61,130 nucleotides of DNA. Source: an uncultured Azohydromonas sp. GTDB lineage: Bacteria > Pseudomonadota > Gammaproteobacteria > Burkholderiales > Burkholderiaceae_C. The first letter of the stretch is position 1. Each line of letters starts with the position of its first letter. The notes beneath the pieces were generated by a model. That model worked only from the letters and a program-made list of their open reading frames with translations, ran no database searches and was not told where the DNA came from. Below, piece after piece: positions 32,845 to 43,343 of the stretch. The translations under genes were made by a program, and so were the position numbers. The DNA is taken from positions 1-61,130 of the forward strand of contig NZ_CALAOH010000137.1 of assembly GCF_937926365.1 (NCBI RefSeq), read 5' to 3'.

Positions 32845-33360
32845 ATGAAGTACCTCGTGGCAGCCGCTGCCTTGGCAGCGGTGGGGACGTCCGTTTGCAT
32901 GCCAGCTATGGCGTTCGATGGATGCAAAGTCATCCTTTGTCTTGCAGGGCCCTGGCAGCAGATCAGCGAATGTGTGCCCGACGTCAAGGAGGCGCTCAAG
33001 TGCATGGCGCGCGGTCGGTGCTGGCCGACCTGCAAAGACGCGCCCAACGTGTCGCTGTCGTACACCACCCCCGCGGCGTGTCCGCCGCAGTACGGACTCT
33101 ATGAACTGGACGCCTGCGGGCGCCAGGTGCTCACCGGCTGTACCAAGACCGGCGTCATCAACGTGGCGCAGGACGGCAACCCCTCGTGGACCCGCGTGTG
33201 GTTCAACACCGGCGCGGTCGAAAACGGCGCCGTCATCGAATACAGCGAGGCGGCGCGCGCTGCGCTGGGCACGGCCATTGATCCGACATTTGATCTGGAC
33301 TACCGAGCCTGGGTCGCCACGCAGCCGCCCGCGCAGCCGCCGCTGACCTGCTATGACTAG
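32845..33360 (+). CDS. trbM: TrbM/KikA-like secreted conjugation protein
   Basis: 171 aa with a signal peptide (MKYLVAAAALAAVGTSVCMP). DGCKVILCLAGPW followed by a Cys-spaced helical region matches TrbM/KikA proteins of IncP and IncN type systems. The mature part has ten cysteines, implying disulfides in the periplasm. It opens the conjugation operon (TGGAG ribosome binding site). The precise role in mating-pair formation is poorly known. Confidence 0.75.
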   Translation: MKYLVAAAALAAVGTSVCMPAMAFDGCKVILCLAGPWQQISECVPDVKEALKCMARGRCWPTCKDAPNVSLSYTTPAACPPQYGLYELDACGRQVLTGCTKTGVINVAQDGNPSWTRVWFNTGAVENGAVIEYSEAARAALGTAIDPTFDLDYRAWVATQPPAQPPLTCYD

Positions 33361-33374
33361 GGTGGCGGCCACTG

Positions 33375-33875
33375 ATGGAGAGCGCCGACCTGATGGCCGA
33401 CATGGCGCGCTGCGCCCCCGAGGTGCATCCCCGGCTGCTGCTGCGCGTGATGCACTCGGAGAGCCGGCACAACCCGTTCGCCATCGGCGTGAACCGCGGC
33501 CCGGTGCGGCTGCTGCGCCAGCCGCGCACGCTGGGCGAGGCGGTGGCGACGGCGCGCGAGCTGCGCCGGCTGGGCGTGAACTTCGATGCTGGCCGCGCAC
33601 AGATCAACGTGGCGAACTGGCACTGGCTCGGGCTCGATGAGCGCAGCGTCTTCGACACCTGCCGGAACCTGCAGGCCGCCCAGCGCGTGCTGCTGGACTG
33701 CAAGAAGCGCGCTCCCTCGCGGGACGCGCAAACCGCGTTGCGCGAAGTGTTGAGCTGCTTCAACACCGGCAACCCCCGCCGCGGCTTCGCAAACGGCTAT
33801 GTCGGCCGGGTTGCGAACGCACCCGCCGCGGTTCCTTCCCCTGTCCGTCAAACCCCGAATCAGGACTCGCTATGA
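33375..33875 (+). CDS. virB1: VirB1-type lytic transglycosylase
   Basis: 166 aa. The SLT domain signature is LLLRVMHSESRHNPFAIGVN with catalytic Glu in SES, followed by AQINVANWHWLGLDERSVFD. It opens the peptidoglycan for assembly of the secretion channel. No obvious signal peptide at the called start, so export may be cryptic or the start differs. Overlaps virB2 by 4 bases. Confidence 0.88.
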   Translation: MESADLMADMARCAPEVHPRLLLRVMHSESRHNPFAIGVNRGPVRLLRQPRTLGEAVATARELRRLGVNFDAGRAQINVANWHWLGLDERSVFDTCRNLQAAQRVLLDCKKRAPSRDAQTALREVLSCFNTGNPRRGFANGYVGRVANAPAAVPSPVRQTPNQDSL

Positions 33876-34177
33876 AACGCCGTTCTCTCTCTGCCCGCCG
33901 CGCTGGTGCCCTGCTGTCTGCCGTGGCCGCCACCGCGCTGGCGCTGCTGCCCGACATGGCGCTGGCGCAGCTCACCGACAAGCCACAGCGCATGGTCAAC
34001 GACATTGCCACGATGCTGCAGTTGCTGGGCATCGGGCTGTTCACATGCGCGGTGCTCTGGGCAAGCTACAAGATGATTTTCGAGGGTGCGCGCTTCGGCA
34101 GCATCGCCAACATCTTCTGGGGCGGCGTGCTCGCCGGCAGCGCCGGGATCATTGCCGCCTGGGCCATGGGCGCCTGA
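33872..34177 (+). CDS. virB2: VirB2/TrbC major pilin
   Basis: 101 aa: a long signal peptide ending ALLPDMALA, then two hydrophobic helices (MLQLLGIGLFTCAVLWASYK and FWGGVLAGSAGIIAAWAMG) around a short charged loop. This is the standard pilin precursor layout. The mature ~68-residue pilin would form the conjugative pilus. Confidence 0.9.
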   Translation: MKRRSLSARRAGALLSAVAATALALLPDMALAQLTDKPQRMVNDIATMLQLLGIGLFTCAVLWASYKMIFEGARFGSIANIFWGGVLAGSAGIIAAWAMGA

Positions 34178-34183
34178 AGCGCC

Positions 34184-34519
34184 ATGCAGGAGCGTATCTA
34201 CAAGGGCGCTACGCGCCCGGCCCTGTTGCTTGATATGCCGATGGCTCCCGCCCTGGGGCTGTCGGTGGTCGCGCTCGTGGGCGGCATGTGGGGCTGGTAT
34301 CTCTCGGGGCGCTGGTACTGGCTGGCCGTGGCCGCCCTCATCCTGGCGCCGCTGCTGGCCGTCATGCGCGACGTGACCAAGAAGGACGACCAGCGGGTGT
34401 TCCAACTCTGGTGCCGCACGCTGCTCAACCTCAAGCACCGCAACCGCAAGTTCTGGGGCTGCCGGTCCTACTCCCCAACCGTCAATGAAGGAGCGAGCGA
34501 TGCTTGGATGCCTCACTGA
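34184..34519 (+). CDS. virB3: VirB3 inner-membrane protein
   Basis: 111 aa. The YKGATRPALLLDMPMAP opening and paired membrane helices (LGLSVVALVGGMWGWYL, WLAVAALILAPLLAVM), then DDQRVFQLWCRTLLNLKHRN, are typical VirB3. It overlaps the start of virB4 by 20 bases, consistent with the tight partnership of the two products. Confidence 0.9.
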   Translation: MQERIYKGATRPALLLDMPMAPALGLSVVALVGGMWGWYLSGRWYWLAVAALILAPLLAVMRDVTKKDDQRVFQLWCRTLLNLKHRNRKFWGCRSYSPTVNEGASDAWMPH

Positions 34520-36986
34520 CGCCGACGACGCGGCGCACCGGGCGCGGCTGGACGTGCCCTTCGCGCGCGTGGTGTCCCTGTCCAGCATGGTCAGCGAGCA
34601 CGACATGCGCACGCGCGATGGCGACCTGATGCGCGTGTACGAGCTGCGCGGCGTGCCCTATGAAACGGCCATGGCGCTGACCCTCCAGAGCCGCCACGGG
34701 ACGCTGTGCAACCTCATCGGCACCCAGGGCGCCAAGGCCGACTGCATGTTCTACATCGTGCGCGGGCAGCACTTCGTCAGTGATCGCCTGGACCCCGTGC
34801 GCGACGGCGGCTTCGCCACGGTGTTCGACAACCTGTGGGCCAGCGTGCTGGAGTCGTTGCCCTCGCTGGAAAGCCGCCTGTACCTGGTCATGCTGTACCG
34901 GCCGCCCGCGCTGCCTAAGGGCCTGTTCCGCCGCAGCCGCACCCTGGTGCAGATTAGGCAACACCTGCAGCACGCGCTGCGAGTGATGGAAGAACGCAGC
35001 GCAAGCATGCTGCGGGCGCTGCGCGACTTCCACCCGCGGCTGCTGGGCCAGCGCCAGCACCGGGGCCGTGCGTACTGCGAGGTCAGCGAGTTCGCCGGCT
35101 GGCTGGTCAACGGCTCGTGGAGCCCCGTGCGCGTGAGCCCGGGGCCGCTGTACCGGCGGCTGCCGCGCGTGCGCCTGGCAGCCAACGCCGGCGTGGTGGA
35201 GTTCCACGGCCCGGAGGGCTCCCGCTACGCGGCCCTGCTCGACATTCAGGATTATGGCGAGGGCATCGTTGAGCCGGGCTGGCTCAACGCGCTGTTGTAC
35301 GAGCCGCTGGAATTTATCGAGGTCCACTGCTTCGAGCCCTACGGGATGCGCAAGTCGCTGTCCGTGCTCAAGACGCAGCGCCGCCAGCTCATCGCCACCG
35401 ACGATGCCTCGCAGTCGCAGATTGATGAGATGGACCGTGCGCGTGACGAGGTGCGCAGCGGTACGCTGCACTACGGGCGCTATTGGTACGGCCTCGCGGT
35501 GTTCGGCAACAGCGCCGATGAGGCACTGATGGCCGCGGCGCGCGTGCGCGGCACGTTCGCGGAAAGCAACGGCATCAACCTGGCGCTGGTGGACTTGTTG
35601 GCCGAGAACGCATGGCTCGCCATGTGCCCCGGCAACCACCGTCGCCGCACGCGCCACGCCGACATTTCGCACCGCGCGTTCTGCGCCCTCGCGGCCTGCC
35701 ATGACTTCTACCGCGGCAAGCGCGACGGCAATCCCTGGGGACAGACGCTCATGGCCGCGCGCAACCGCGCCAACCGCCGCGTGTACCTGAACCCGCATGC
35801 CAGCCGGCCCGGTGAGGACAACGAAGGCGAGAAGTTCCCCGGCATCAGCGTGTTCACCGGCCTCACCGGCTCAGGCAAGACGTCGCTGCAGGCCGCGTGG
35901 CTGATGCTGTCGCGGCATTGGGCGCCCGCGCCGGCCCTGGTAGTGCTCGACAAGGACGGCGGCCTGGAAATCGCCCTGCGCGCCATGCGCGCGACCTACC
36001 TGCGGTTGCAGGAGGGCGTGCCCACGGGCGTTTGCCCCTTCCAATGGCCGGTGAGCCCGGCGCACACCCGCGCGCAGGTGGAGACCCTGAAGGCCATGGT
36101 GTCCACGCCGGGCCTGCCGTGGCTGCCCAGCGAGCAGGCGGCGCTGGAAACCGCCGTGAACGCCAACGACCAGCTACCGCAGGAAAAGCGCGGCGTGTCG
36201 GCCATCTGGCAGCGGCTGCCGGTGGATGGCCCGCACGGGAAGGAGCTGAGCCTGAAGAAGCGGCTGTTCCGCTGGACCGCCGGGCAGGCGCTGGGCTGGG
36301 TCTTCGATGAGGCCCCGGACACGCTACCGCACTGCAGCGGCGGCATGACCGGGTTCGACTACACGGATTTTTTGGACCGCCCCGAAATCCGCACGCCCAT
36401 GACGATGGCGCTGCTGCAGTTCGCGGAGGACCGCCTGGACGGCAACCGCGTGATGCTGGTCATGGCCGAGGCCTGGAAGCCGCTGGCCGACCCGGCGCTG
36501 GGTGCCTTCGCCCGCGACAAGGCGAAAACGATTCGCAAGCAGAACGGGCTGTGCCTGTTCGACACCCAGGAGCCCGGCGACCTGTGCAACGACACAGTGG
36601 AGGAAACCGTCGCCAGCCAGGCCGCCACCGTGGTGTGCTTCCCAGATCCGGGGGCCAAGGAGGCAGTCTACTGCGGCGTGCTCAAGCTCACGCCGGCCGA
36701 GCTGGAGATCGTGCGCACGCTGGACCAGCACGGCGACCGCGCATTCCTGTTCAAGCAGGGCCACGAGTCGGCCGTCGTGCAGTTCGACCTCACCGGGCAT
36801 GAGGAAGCCATCTGGGTGCTGTCGGGCTCGACCGACAACGTGAAGTTGCTCGATGCCGTGCGCGCCGAAGTGGGGGACGACCCTGACGACTGGCTGCCCG
36901 TGCTGTTCCGCCGCATCCGCGAGCGCAAGGCCCGCAACCGCGCCATGGCCGCCGCCAACCGCGAGCCGGCCCTGTCCACCCACTGA
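34500..36986 (+). CDS. virB4: VirB4 secretion ATPase
   Basis: 828 aa from ATG 34500, preferred because GAAGGAG lies 8 bases upstream. Walker A is GLTGSGKTSLQA near residue 456, Walker B region RVMLVMAEAWKPLAD near 650, and the CagE/TrbE/VirB N-terminal domain fills the first half. It energises pilus biogenesis and substrate transfer at the inner membrane. Confidence 0.95.
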   Translation: MLGCLTDADDAAHRARLDVPFARVVSLSSMVSEHDMRTRDGDLMRVYELRGVPYETAMALTLQSRHGTLCNLIGTQGAKADCMFYIVRGQHFVSDRLDPVRDGGFATVFDNLWASVLESLPSLESRLYLVMLYRPPALPKGLFRRSRTLVQIRQHLQHALRVMEERSASMLRALRDFHPRLLGQRQHRGRAYCEVSEFAGWLVNGSWSPVRVSPGPLYRRLPRVRLAANAGVVEFHGPEGSRYAALLDIQDYGEGIVEPGWLNALLYEPLEFIEVHCFEPYGMRKSLSVLKTQRRQLIATDDASQSQIDEMDRARDEVRSGTLHYGRYWYGLAVFGNSADEALMAAARVRGTFAESNGINLALVDLLAENAWLAMCPGNHRRRTRHADISHRAFCALAACHDFYRGKRDGNPWGQTLMAARNRANRRVYLNPHASRPGEDNEGEKFPGISVFTGLTGSGKTSLQAAWLMLSRHWAPAPALVVLDKDGGLEIALRAMRATYLRLQEGVPTGVCPFQWPVSPAHTRAQVETLKAMVSTPGLPWLPSEQAALETAVNANDQLPQEKRGVSAIWQRLPVDGPHGKELSLKKRLFRWTAGQALGWVFDEAPDTLPHCSGGMTGFDYTDFLDRPEIRTPMTMALLQFAEDRLDGNRVMLVMAEAWKPLADPALGAFARDKAKTIRKQNGLCLFDTQEPGDLCNDTVEETVASQAATVVCFPDPGAKEAVYCGVLKLTPAELEIVRTLDQHGDRAFLFKQGHESAVVQFDLTGHEEAIWVLSGSTDNVKLLDAVRAEVGDDPDDWLPVLFRRIRERKARNRAMAAANREPALSTH

Positions 36987-36997
36987 AGGAGCAAGCC

Positions 36998-37393
36998 ATG
37001 AAGTACCTGCTCGCCGCCGCTGTCCTGGCTGCCTACGCCGCGGCCCATGCCGGGGCGCCCAACGAGGCCGTTCGCACGCTGCCCGGTGGCATACGCATGG
37101 TCGAGGAACCCCCGGGGCCGCGCAACGAGTTCGGACGCCCGACGCCGATGCCTGCCGAGGCATGGAGCAGCGGCGCCGGGCTGCCGGGCTACGTCATCGA
37201 GACCCGCACCGGGCGGGTCGAGTGCCTGCAGCCCTGGATAGAGAAGAACTGCCGCGTTTACCAGCCCGGGGCCGAGCAGCGGCTGCGCGCGTGGGTGATC
37301 AAGCGCGGCGGCCAGTGGCTCAAGTGCCCGCGGCAGGACAGCGCGCAGTGCGTGGGCTACTACAGCTTCCCGCTCACCGAGGTGCAGGAGTAA
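36998..37393 (+). CDS. Secreted four-Cys protein in the virB operon
   Basis: 131 aa with a signal peptide (MKYLLAAAVLAAYAAAHAGA). The mature part has four cysteines (CLQPWIEKNCRVY, KCPRQDSAQC) likely forming two disulfides. It sits between virB4 and virB6, where VirB5 or VirB7 is found in other systems, but resembles neither. Good ribosome binding site (GAAGGAG). It may be a minor pilus or channel component. Confidence 0.6.
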   Translation: MKYLLAAAVLAAYAAAHAGAPNEAVRTLPGGIRMVEEPPGPRNEFGRPTPMPAEAWSSGAGLPGYVIETRTGRVECLQPWIEKNCRVYQPGAEQRLRAWVIKRGGQWLKCPRQDSAQCVGYYSFPLTEVQE

Positions 37394-37400
37394 GCGCAGC

Positions 37401-38432
37401 ATGGACCCAATCATCAGCGTTCTCGGCACACAGATCGACAACACCCTGTTCGCCTTCGTCGGGCAGGTGGTGCGTCAGCTCATCGCCTACCTTGGCCCGA
37501 TTGCGCTGGGCCTCGTGACCATCTGGGTGCTGCACTTCGCCATCATGACCATGTTGGGCAAGAGCAGTGACCCGATCATGGAGTTCGCCTGGAAGGCGTC
37601 CACGCTGTACCTGATCGTTGGTACCGCAACGGTAGGTGGCTTCTACCACGAGTGGGTCATCGACACGCACAACGCGCTGGCAACGAACGTCGTCACGATG
37701 TTCGCGCCGCCCGGCTCCCAACTGAAGAACATCAACAGCGTGTGGAACGCGCTGGACGTCTTCAACACTGCTGCCAGCAACCTCGCCGGCCAGATGCTCT
37801 TGAACAGCGCATTCAGGACCATCGACCCGGTGCTGGGGCTGGTCGTGGCGGTGGCGTTCGCGTTCGGCAACGTGATCTTCCTGTTCTTCGCCTTGTGCGT
37901 GGTGTTCTTCGTCAAAGCCATCAGCAGCTTCCTGCTGGGCGTGGGGCCGATCTTCATCCTCACGCTCATGTTCCAGGCCACGCGCCAGTACTTCTTCAAC
38001 TGGCTGGGCGCGCTGCTGGGCAGCGTGGTCCTCACCTGGGTCGTGTTCTTCATTCTGGGGTTCACGCTGAACATGAACACCGTGCTCGTGGGTGCGCTCT
38101 CGGCCAACCTTGGCGTGCTCAACGTGTTCGCCAAGCTTGCGGTGTTCCTCGCCTTCTGCCTGGCCTTCGGCCTGTTCCTGTGGCAAGGGCCGTCCTTCGC
38201 AGCCGGCCTCACTGGCGGCAGCCCGATGCAGATGGGCGCCGGGGCCGTGATGCAGATGTACCACCTGCTCAAGAAGGGCAAGCAGCCCGCCCCGAACCCG
38301 AACGGCGCAGGCGGCGGTTCCGTCGCACCCAATCGCGCCTACAACGCCGGGCAGGCCATGGGCAGCGCCGTGGCCTCCAGTGCGCAGTGGGCCTACCAGC
38401 GCATCGCCGCAGCCGGTGGCCGCCGGCCCTGA
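37401..38432 (+). CDS. virB6: VirB6/TrbL polytopic membrane protein
   Basis: 343 aa with about six membrane segments (LIAYLGPIALGLVTIWVLHF, LGLVVAVAFAFGNVIFLFFA, VVLTWVVFFILGFTLNMNTV). The central ISSFLLGVGPIFILTLMF with following TRQYFFNWLG is the conserved VirB6 block. Soluble C-terminal tail. Forms the inner-membrane part of the channel. Confidence 0.9.
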   Translation: MDPIISVLGTQIDNTLFAFVGQVVRQLIAYLGPIALGLVTIWVLHFAIMTMLGKSSDPIMEFAWKASTLYLIVGTATVGGFYHEWVIDTHNALATNVVTMFAPPGSQLKNINSVWNALDVFNTAASNLAGQMLLNSAFRTIDPVLGLVVAVAFAFGNVIFLFFALCVVFFVKAISSFLLGVGPIFILTLMFQATRQYFFNWLGALLGSVVLTWVVFFILGFTLNMNTVLVGALSANLGVLNVFAKLAVFLAFCLAFGLFLWQGPSFAAGLTGGSPMQMGAGAVMQMYHLLKKGKQPAPNPNGAGGGSVAPNRAYNAGQAMGSAVASSAQWAYQRIAAAGGRRP

Positions 38433-38459
38433 CGCCCCCTCTACACCCTGGAGCACGAC

Positions 38460-39188
38460 ATGCGTCCCCTCCGCACCCTGCGCCGCACGGCAGCCGCCGT
38501 GCTGCTCGCGGCCAGCACCGCCGCGCACCCCGCCGGCATTCCAACCTACGACTTGATAGACGACATCAACTCCAAGTTCGAACTGGCGCAGTGGCTGACG
38601 CAGCTCGCTGACAACATCACGATGATCCAGCAGTACGCCGCGCAGATGCAGAACCTGCAGCAGCAGCTCGGCAGCATGAACGGCGCCCGGCTGCTCGGCT
38701 CCCTGCTGCGTGCCCCGGCGCTGGACCACTACGTGCCGCCCAACGCGCAGGCGCTGATCCAGGGCGCGGCCACGGGCGGCTTCGGCGGCCTGACCGCAGC
38801 GGCCCGTGCGCTGCGGGCGCAGTCCATGACCTACGGCTGCACTGGCGCGCTGACGCCGCAGCAGCGCCAGCAGTGCGAGGCGGCGCTGGGCATGCCCTAC
38901 CAAGAGCGCGCGATGCTGGTCGATGCGATGAACAAGACCGGGCAGCGGGTCAACGTCATCAACGGGCTCATCAACGCCATCAACGGCACCAACGACCAGG
39001 CCGCGAAGCTGGAAATGATCGCGCGGCTCAACGGCGAGCAGGCGGCCCTGGCCAACGCCTCCACGCAGGTGCAGACGCTGACCGCCACGCTGGACAACCA
39101 GCGCCGCGTCGAGGACGCCGAGCGGACTGCGCGCACCGTCGAGATGCTGCAGCGGCCGGGGCGCCTCGCCGATCACCTGAAGTTCTGA
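38460..39188 (+). CDS. virB5: VirB5 minor pilin/adhesin
   Basis: 242 aa: a signal peptide, then PTYDLIDDINSKFELAQWLT and a helical body with NITMIQQYAAQMQNLQQQL and the late ANASTQVQTL; this matches VirB5. It follows virB6 rather than preceding it, a change of order from the Agrobacterium operon. Pilus tip component. Confidence 0.85.
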   Translation: MRPLRTLRRTAAAVLLAASTAAHPAGIPTYDLIDDINSKFELAQWLTQLADNITMIQQYAAQMQNLQQQLGSMNGARLLGSLLRAPALDHYVPPNAQALIQGAATGGFGGLTAAARALRAQSMTYGCTGALTPQQRQQCEAALGMPYQERAMLVDAMNKTGQRVNVINGLINAINGTNDQAAKLEMIARLNGEQAALANASTQVQTLTATLDNQRRVEDAERTARTVEMLQRPGRLADHLKF

Positions 39189-39200
39189 AAGGCCCGACCC

Positions 39201-39941
39201 ATGAGCACCACCGCCGACGCCCTGACGGCACACCTGAAACCTGACGCCGACCCCTACGAGCAGAACGCCACCTGGGAAACCGACCGCGAGTTGATGCGCG
39301 ACCAAAGCGAGCGCCGCGCCTGGAACGTCGCCAAGGGACTCGGCGTGCTGCTGGCGCTGGCCGTGGGCGGCATCGCCTCCATGGCCGCGCTGCGCGAGCA
39401 GGTGTTCATCCCCATCGTGGTGGACAGCGTGACCGGCGCCACCTTCTACGGCCAGCGCCTGGATGACGACACGGTGCCGGTGGTGGAGGCCATGGACAAG
39501 GGCAACGCCGAACGCTTCGTGCGCGCCCGCGAGGGCTATGTGTACCGCATGCTGCAGGCCGACATGGACGCTGTGGCGCGCATGAGTACGCCCCAGGTGT
39601 TCGCCCCGTACTTCCAGCCCTTCGACCCCAACGAAACGCGCAAGCCCCGCGACGAGGACTGGAAGGGCAACGTGGAGCAGCGCGTGGAGATCATCGGCAC
39701 GCGGCTCACCGGCGCGGCGCGCGACGGCAGCAAGGCCCGCGAGGCTGTCGTCACCTACGACCTGGTTTCGACGCACTTTGACGGCTCGCGGCCCAACTCG
39801 CGCCAGCGGTACGTGGCAACGGTGCGCTTCGAATACCGACCGGGCATGAAGATGAAGCCGCAGGATCGCAACGAGAACCCCTTCGGCTTCCTCGTGACGG
39901 CCTACCGCTCGGACGTGATGGCAACGGGGGTGGTGCAGTGA
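39201..39941 (+). CDS. virB8: VirB8 inner-membrane assembly factor
   Basis: 246 aa. A short cytosolic N-terminus, one membrane helix (GLGVLLALAVGGIASMAAL, about 48-66) and a periplasmic NTF2-like domain ending with the conserved NPFGFLVTAYRSD. It links core complex and inner-membrane platform. Stop overlaps virB9 start by one base. Confidence 0.92.
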   Translation: MSTTADALTAHLKPDADPYEQNATWETDRELMRDQSERRAWNVAKGLGVLLALAVGGIASMAALREQVFIPIVVDSVTGATFYGQRLDDDTVPVVEAMDKGNAERFVRAREGYVYRMLQADMDAVARMSTPQVFAPYFQPFDPNETRKPRDEDWKGNVEQRVEIIGTRLTGAARDGSKAREAVVTYDLVSTHFDGSRPNSRQRYVATVRFEYRPGMKMKPQDRNENPFGFLVTAYRSDVMATGVVQ

Positions 39942-40828
39942 TGAGGCGCCGCCTGCTGCCTGCCGTACTACTGCTGCCTGCCGCCGTGCTGGCGCAGCAA
40001 AAGGGGCAGATCCCGGAGGCAGCCCCGGTCATCATGGAGGTGCCCTACGACGCCAAGCGCCCGCTGGTCATCCCCGTGCGCCGTGCCGTGGGCACCACCA
40101 TCCAGCTCCCGCCCGGCGAGGCCATCACGCAGGAGCCGCTCGTGGGGCAGGGCTCGGACTGCGACAACGAGGCCCATCAGTGGTGCGTCGTCGCCGTCCC
40201 CGGCATGCGCACCATCGGCGTGAAGCCCCGCGGCGGCGCCCCGAGTGGCAACACGCTCACCGTGGTCACGGCTCAGCGTACCTACAGCTTCATCTTCAAC
40301 ATCGTGCAGGGCCGGCAGGCGCCCGCGCTGCGCGCTGAGGTGGTGCTGAACCGCGCGCCGGCCGACCCGCTGCAGGCGCTGGCGCAGCAGCGCATGCAGC
40401 AGGCGCTGGCGGTGCTGCCGCGGCCCGAGGAAGTGCTCGACAGCCGCCTGAAGGCACGCCCGCTGGTGAAGAACAGCGCCTACACCGTGGCCGCCGACGA
40501 CAAGAGCGCGCACATCGTCCCCAGCGCCGTCTGGGATGACGGCCGCACGACCTATCTGGAGTTCCGGGGCAACCGCCCGGTGCCGGCGGTGTTCGAGGTG
40601 ACGCTCGATGGCCGCGAGCACATGAGCAACGTGACGGCGCTGCCTGACTTCGAGCTCGTCGCCGTGCCGCTCGTGGCCCCGGGCCTCGTGCTGCGCGCCG
40701 GCAGCGCCGTGGTGTCGGTGCGCAACGGCGCCTACGACCCGGAAGGGCGCGGCCCCGTGCGCGGGGCTTACGCCGATGGCGTGGAGCGCCAGGTGGCCGA
40801 CCCGCGTACCGGGCAATTCAAGGAGTGA
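39941..40828 (+). CDS. virB9: VirB9/TrbG outer-membrane core component
   Basis: 295 aa from ATG 39941. A signal peptide (MRRRLLPAVLLLPAAVLAQQ), an N-terminal beta domain (TIQLPPGEAITQEPLVGQGS, LTVVTAQRTYSFIFNIV) and a C-terminal domain with WDDGRTTYLEF, the family hallmark. Forms the outer-membrane core with VirB10; no VirB7 lipoprotein was found near it. Confidence 0.92.
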   Translation: MRRRLLPAVLLLPAAVLAQQKGQIPEAAPVIMEVPYDAKRPLVIPVRRAVGTTIQLPPGEAITQEPLVGQGSDCDNEAHQWCVVAVPGMRTIGVKPRGGAPSGNTLTVVTAQRTYSFIFNIVQGRQAPALRAEVVLNRAPADPLQALAQQRMQQALAVLPRPEEVLDSRLKARPLVKNSAYTVAADDKSAHIVPSAVWDDGRTTYLEFRGNRPVPAVFEVTLDGREHMSNVTALPDFELVAVPLVAPGLVLRAGSAVVSVRNGAYDPEGRGPVRGAYADGVERQVADPRTGQFKE

Positions 40829-40832
40829 TGCC

Positions 40833-42308
<1,476 letters not shown>

Positions 42309-42323
42309 AGAGGGGGCGCGCAC

Positions 42324-43343
42324 ATGCTGCACTCCCGCTCCATGGTGGCCGAGTTCTTCGCCGGCCCGCTGCAGGACTACCTGGCGCACGAGGACGTCAC
42401 CGAGGTGTTGATGAACCGCCCCGGCGAGGTATGGACCGAATCGCGCAGCGGCTGGCAGCGGCATGAGGTGCCGGTGCTGGACCTGCCGCACCTGATGCAC
42501 ATGGCCGAGGCCATCGCCGCCTACCGCGGCGCCACGCTCGACGCCGAGCACCCGCTGCTGTCCGTGGGCCTGCCCGGGGGCGAGCGCGCTCAGTTCTGCA
42601 TCTACCCGGCGGTGCCCGAGGGAACCTTCAGCCTCACCATCCGGCGCCCCTCGTCGCACATTCCGACCGAGCAAGACATAGCGCCGCTGTTCCGGCTCAT
42701 GAAGCCGGGAGCCCGTGCGCTACCTGTCATGGACCACGAGTTGATGAGGCTGAAGGACGAAGGCGACTTCCTGGGCTTCCTGCGGCTGGCCGTGACGATG
42801 CGCAAGACCATCGTGGTCAGCGGGCAGACCGGCGCGGGCAAGACCTATGTGCTGAAGTATCTGTGCAGCCTCATCGATCAGCGCGAGCGGCTCGTGACCA
42901 TCGAGAGCGTGCGCGAGCTGATGCTGACGCAGCCCAATGCCGTGCATCTGCTCTACACCGACGACGAGCAGGGGCTGGCGCTCATCACGCCGCGCCAGTT
43001 GCTCAAGGCCGCGCTGCGCATGCGCCCCGACCGAATCCTGCTGGCCGAGGTGCGCGACGAGGAATGCTTCTTCTTCGTGCGCGCCGCCGCCAGCGGCCAC
43101 CCGGGGAGCATGACGACGCTGCACGCCGGCACCTGCGAGGAAGCCTTTGCGCAGATGGCACTGATGATTCGCCAGGGTCCGGGCGGCGCCGGCCTGCCGC
43201 TGCAGGAAATCGACCGCCTGCTGCGCATGGCCGTGGATGTGGTCGTGCAATTCGGCAACGACCCCAGCGAAGGCCGCTTCGTCAGCGAGCTGTATTTCGA
43301 CCCGCAGCGGCGTCTGCGCGCGGCCCAAGGAGCGCAGGCATGA
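42324..43343 (+). CDS. virB11: VirB11 traffic ATPase
   Basis: 339 aa. Walker A SGQTGAGKTYVLKYL near residue 172, an Asp box (TIESVRELM), Walker B region RMRPDRILLAEVRDEE, and a His box ASGHPGSMTTLHAG. A hexameric cytosolic ATPase switching the system between pilus assembly and substrate transfer. Overlaps virD4 by ATGA. Confidence 0.95.
   Translation: MLHSRSMVAEFFAGPLQDYLAHEDVTEVLMNRPGEVWTESRSGWQRHEVPVLDLPHLMHMAEAIAAYRGATLDAEHPLLSVGLPGGERAQFCIYPAVPEGTFSLTIRRPSSHIPTEQDIAPLFRLMKPGARALPVMDHELMRLKDEGDFLGFLRLAVTMRKTIVVSGQTGAGKTYVLKYLCSLIDQRERLVTIESVRELMLTQPNAVHLLYTDDEQGLALITPRQLLKAALRMRPDRILLAEVRDEECFFFVRAAASGHPGSMTTLHAGTCEEAFAQMALMIRQGPGGAGLPLQEIDRLLRMAVDVVVQFGNDPSEGRFVSELYFDPQRRLRAAQGAQA

Noticed and set aside
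37374..39776. An 800-codon open frame antisense to virB6-virB8
   Set aside because: Same reason: an antisense shadow of genes with clear motifs, with no start signal or family match.
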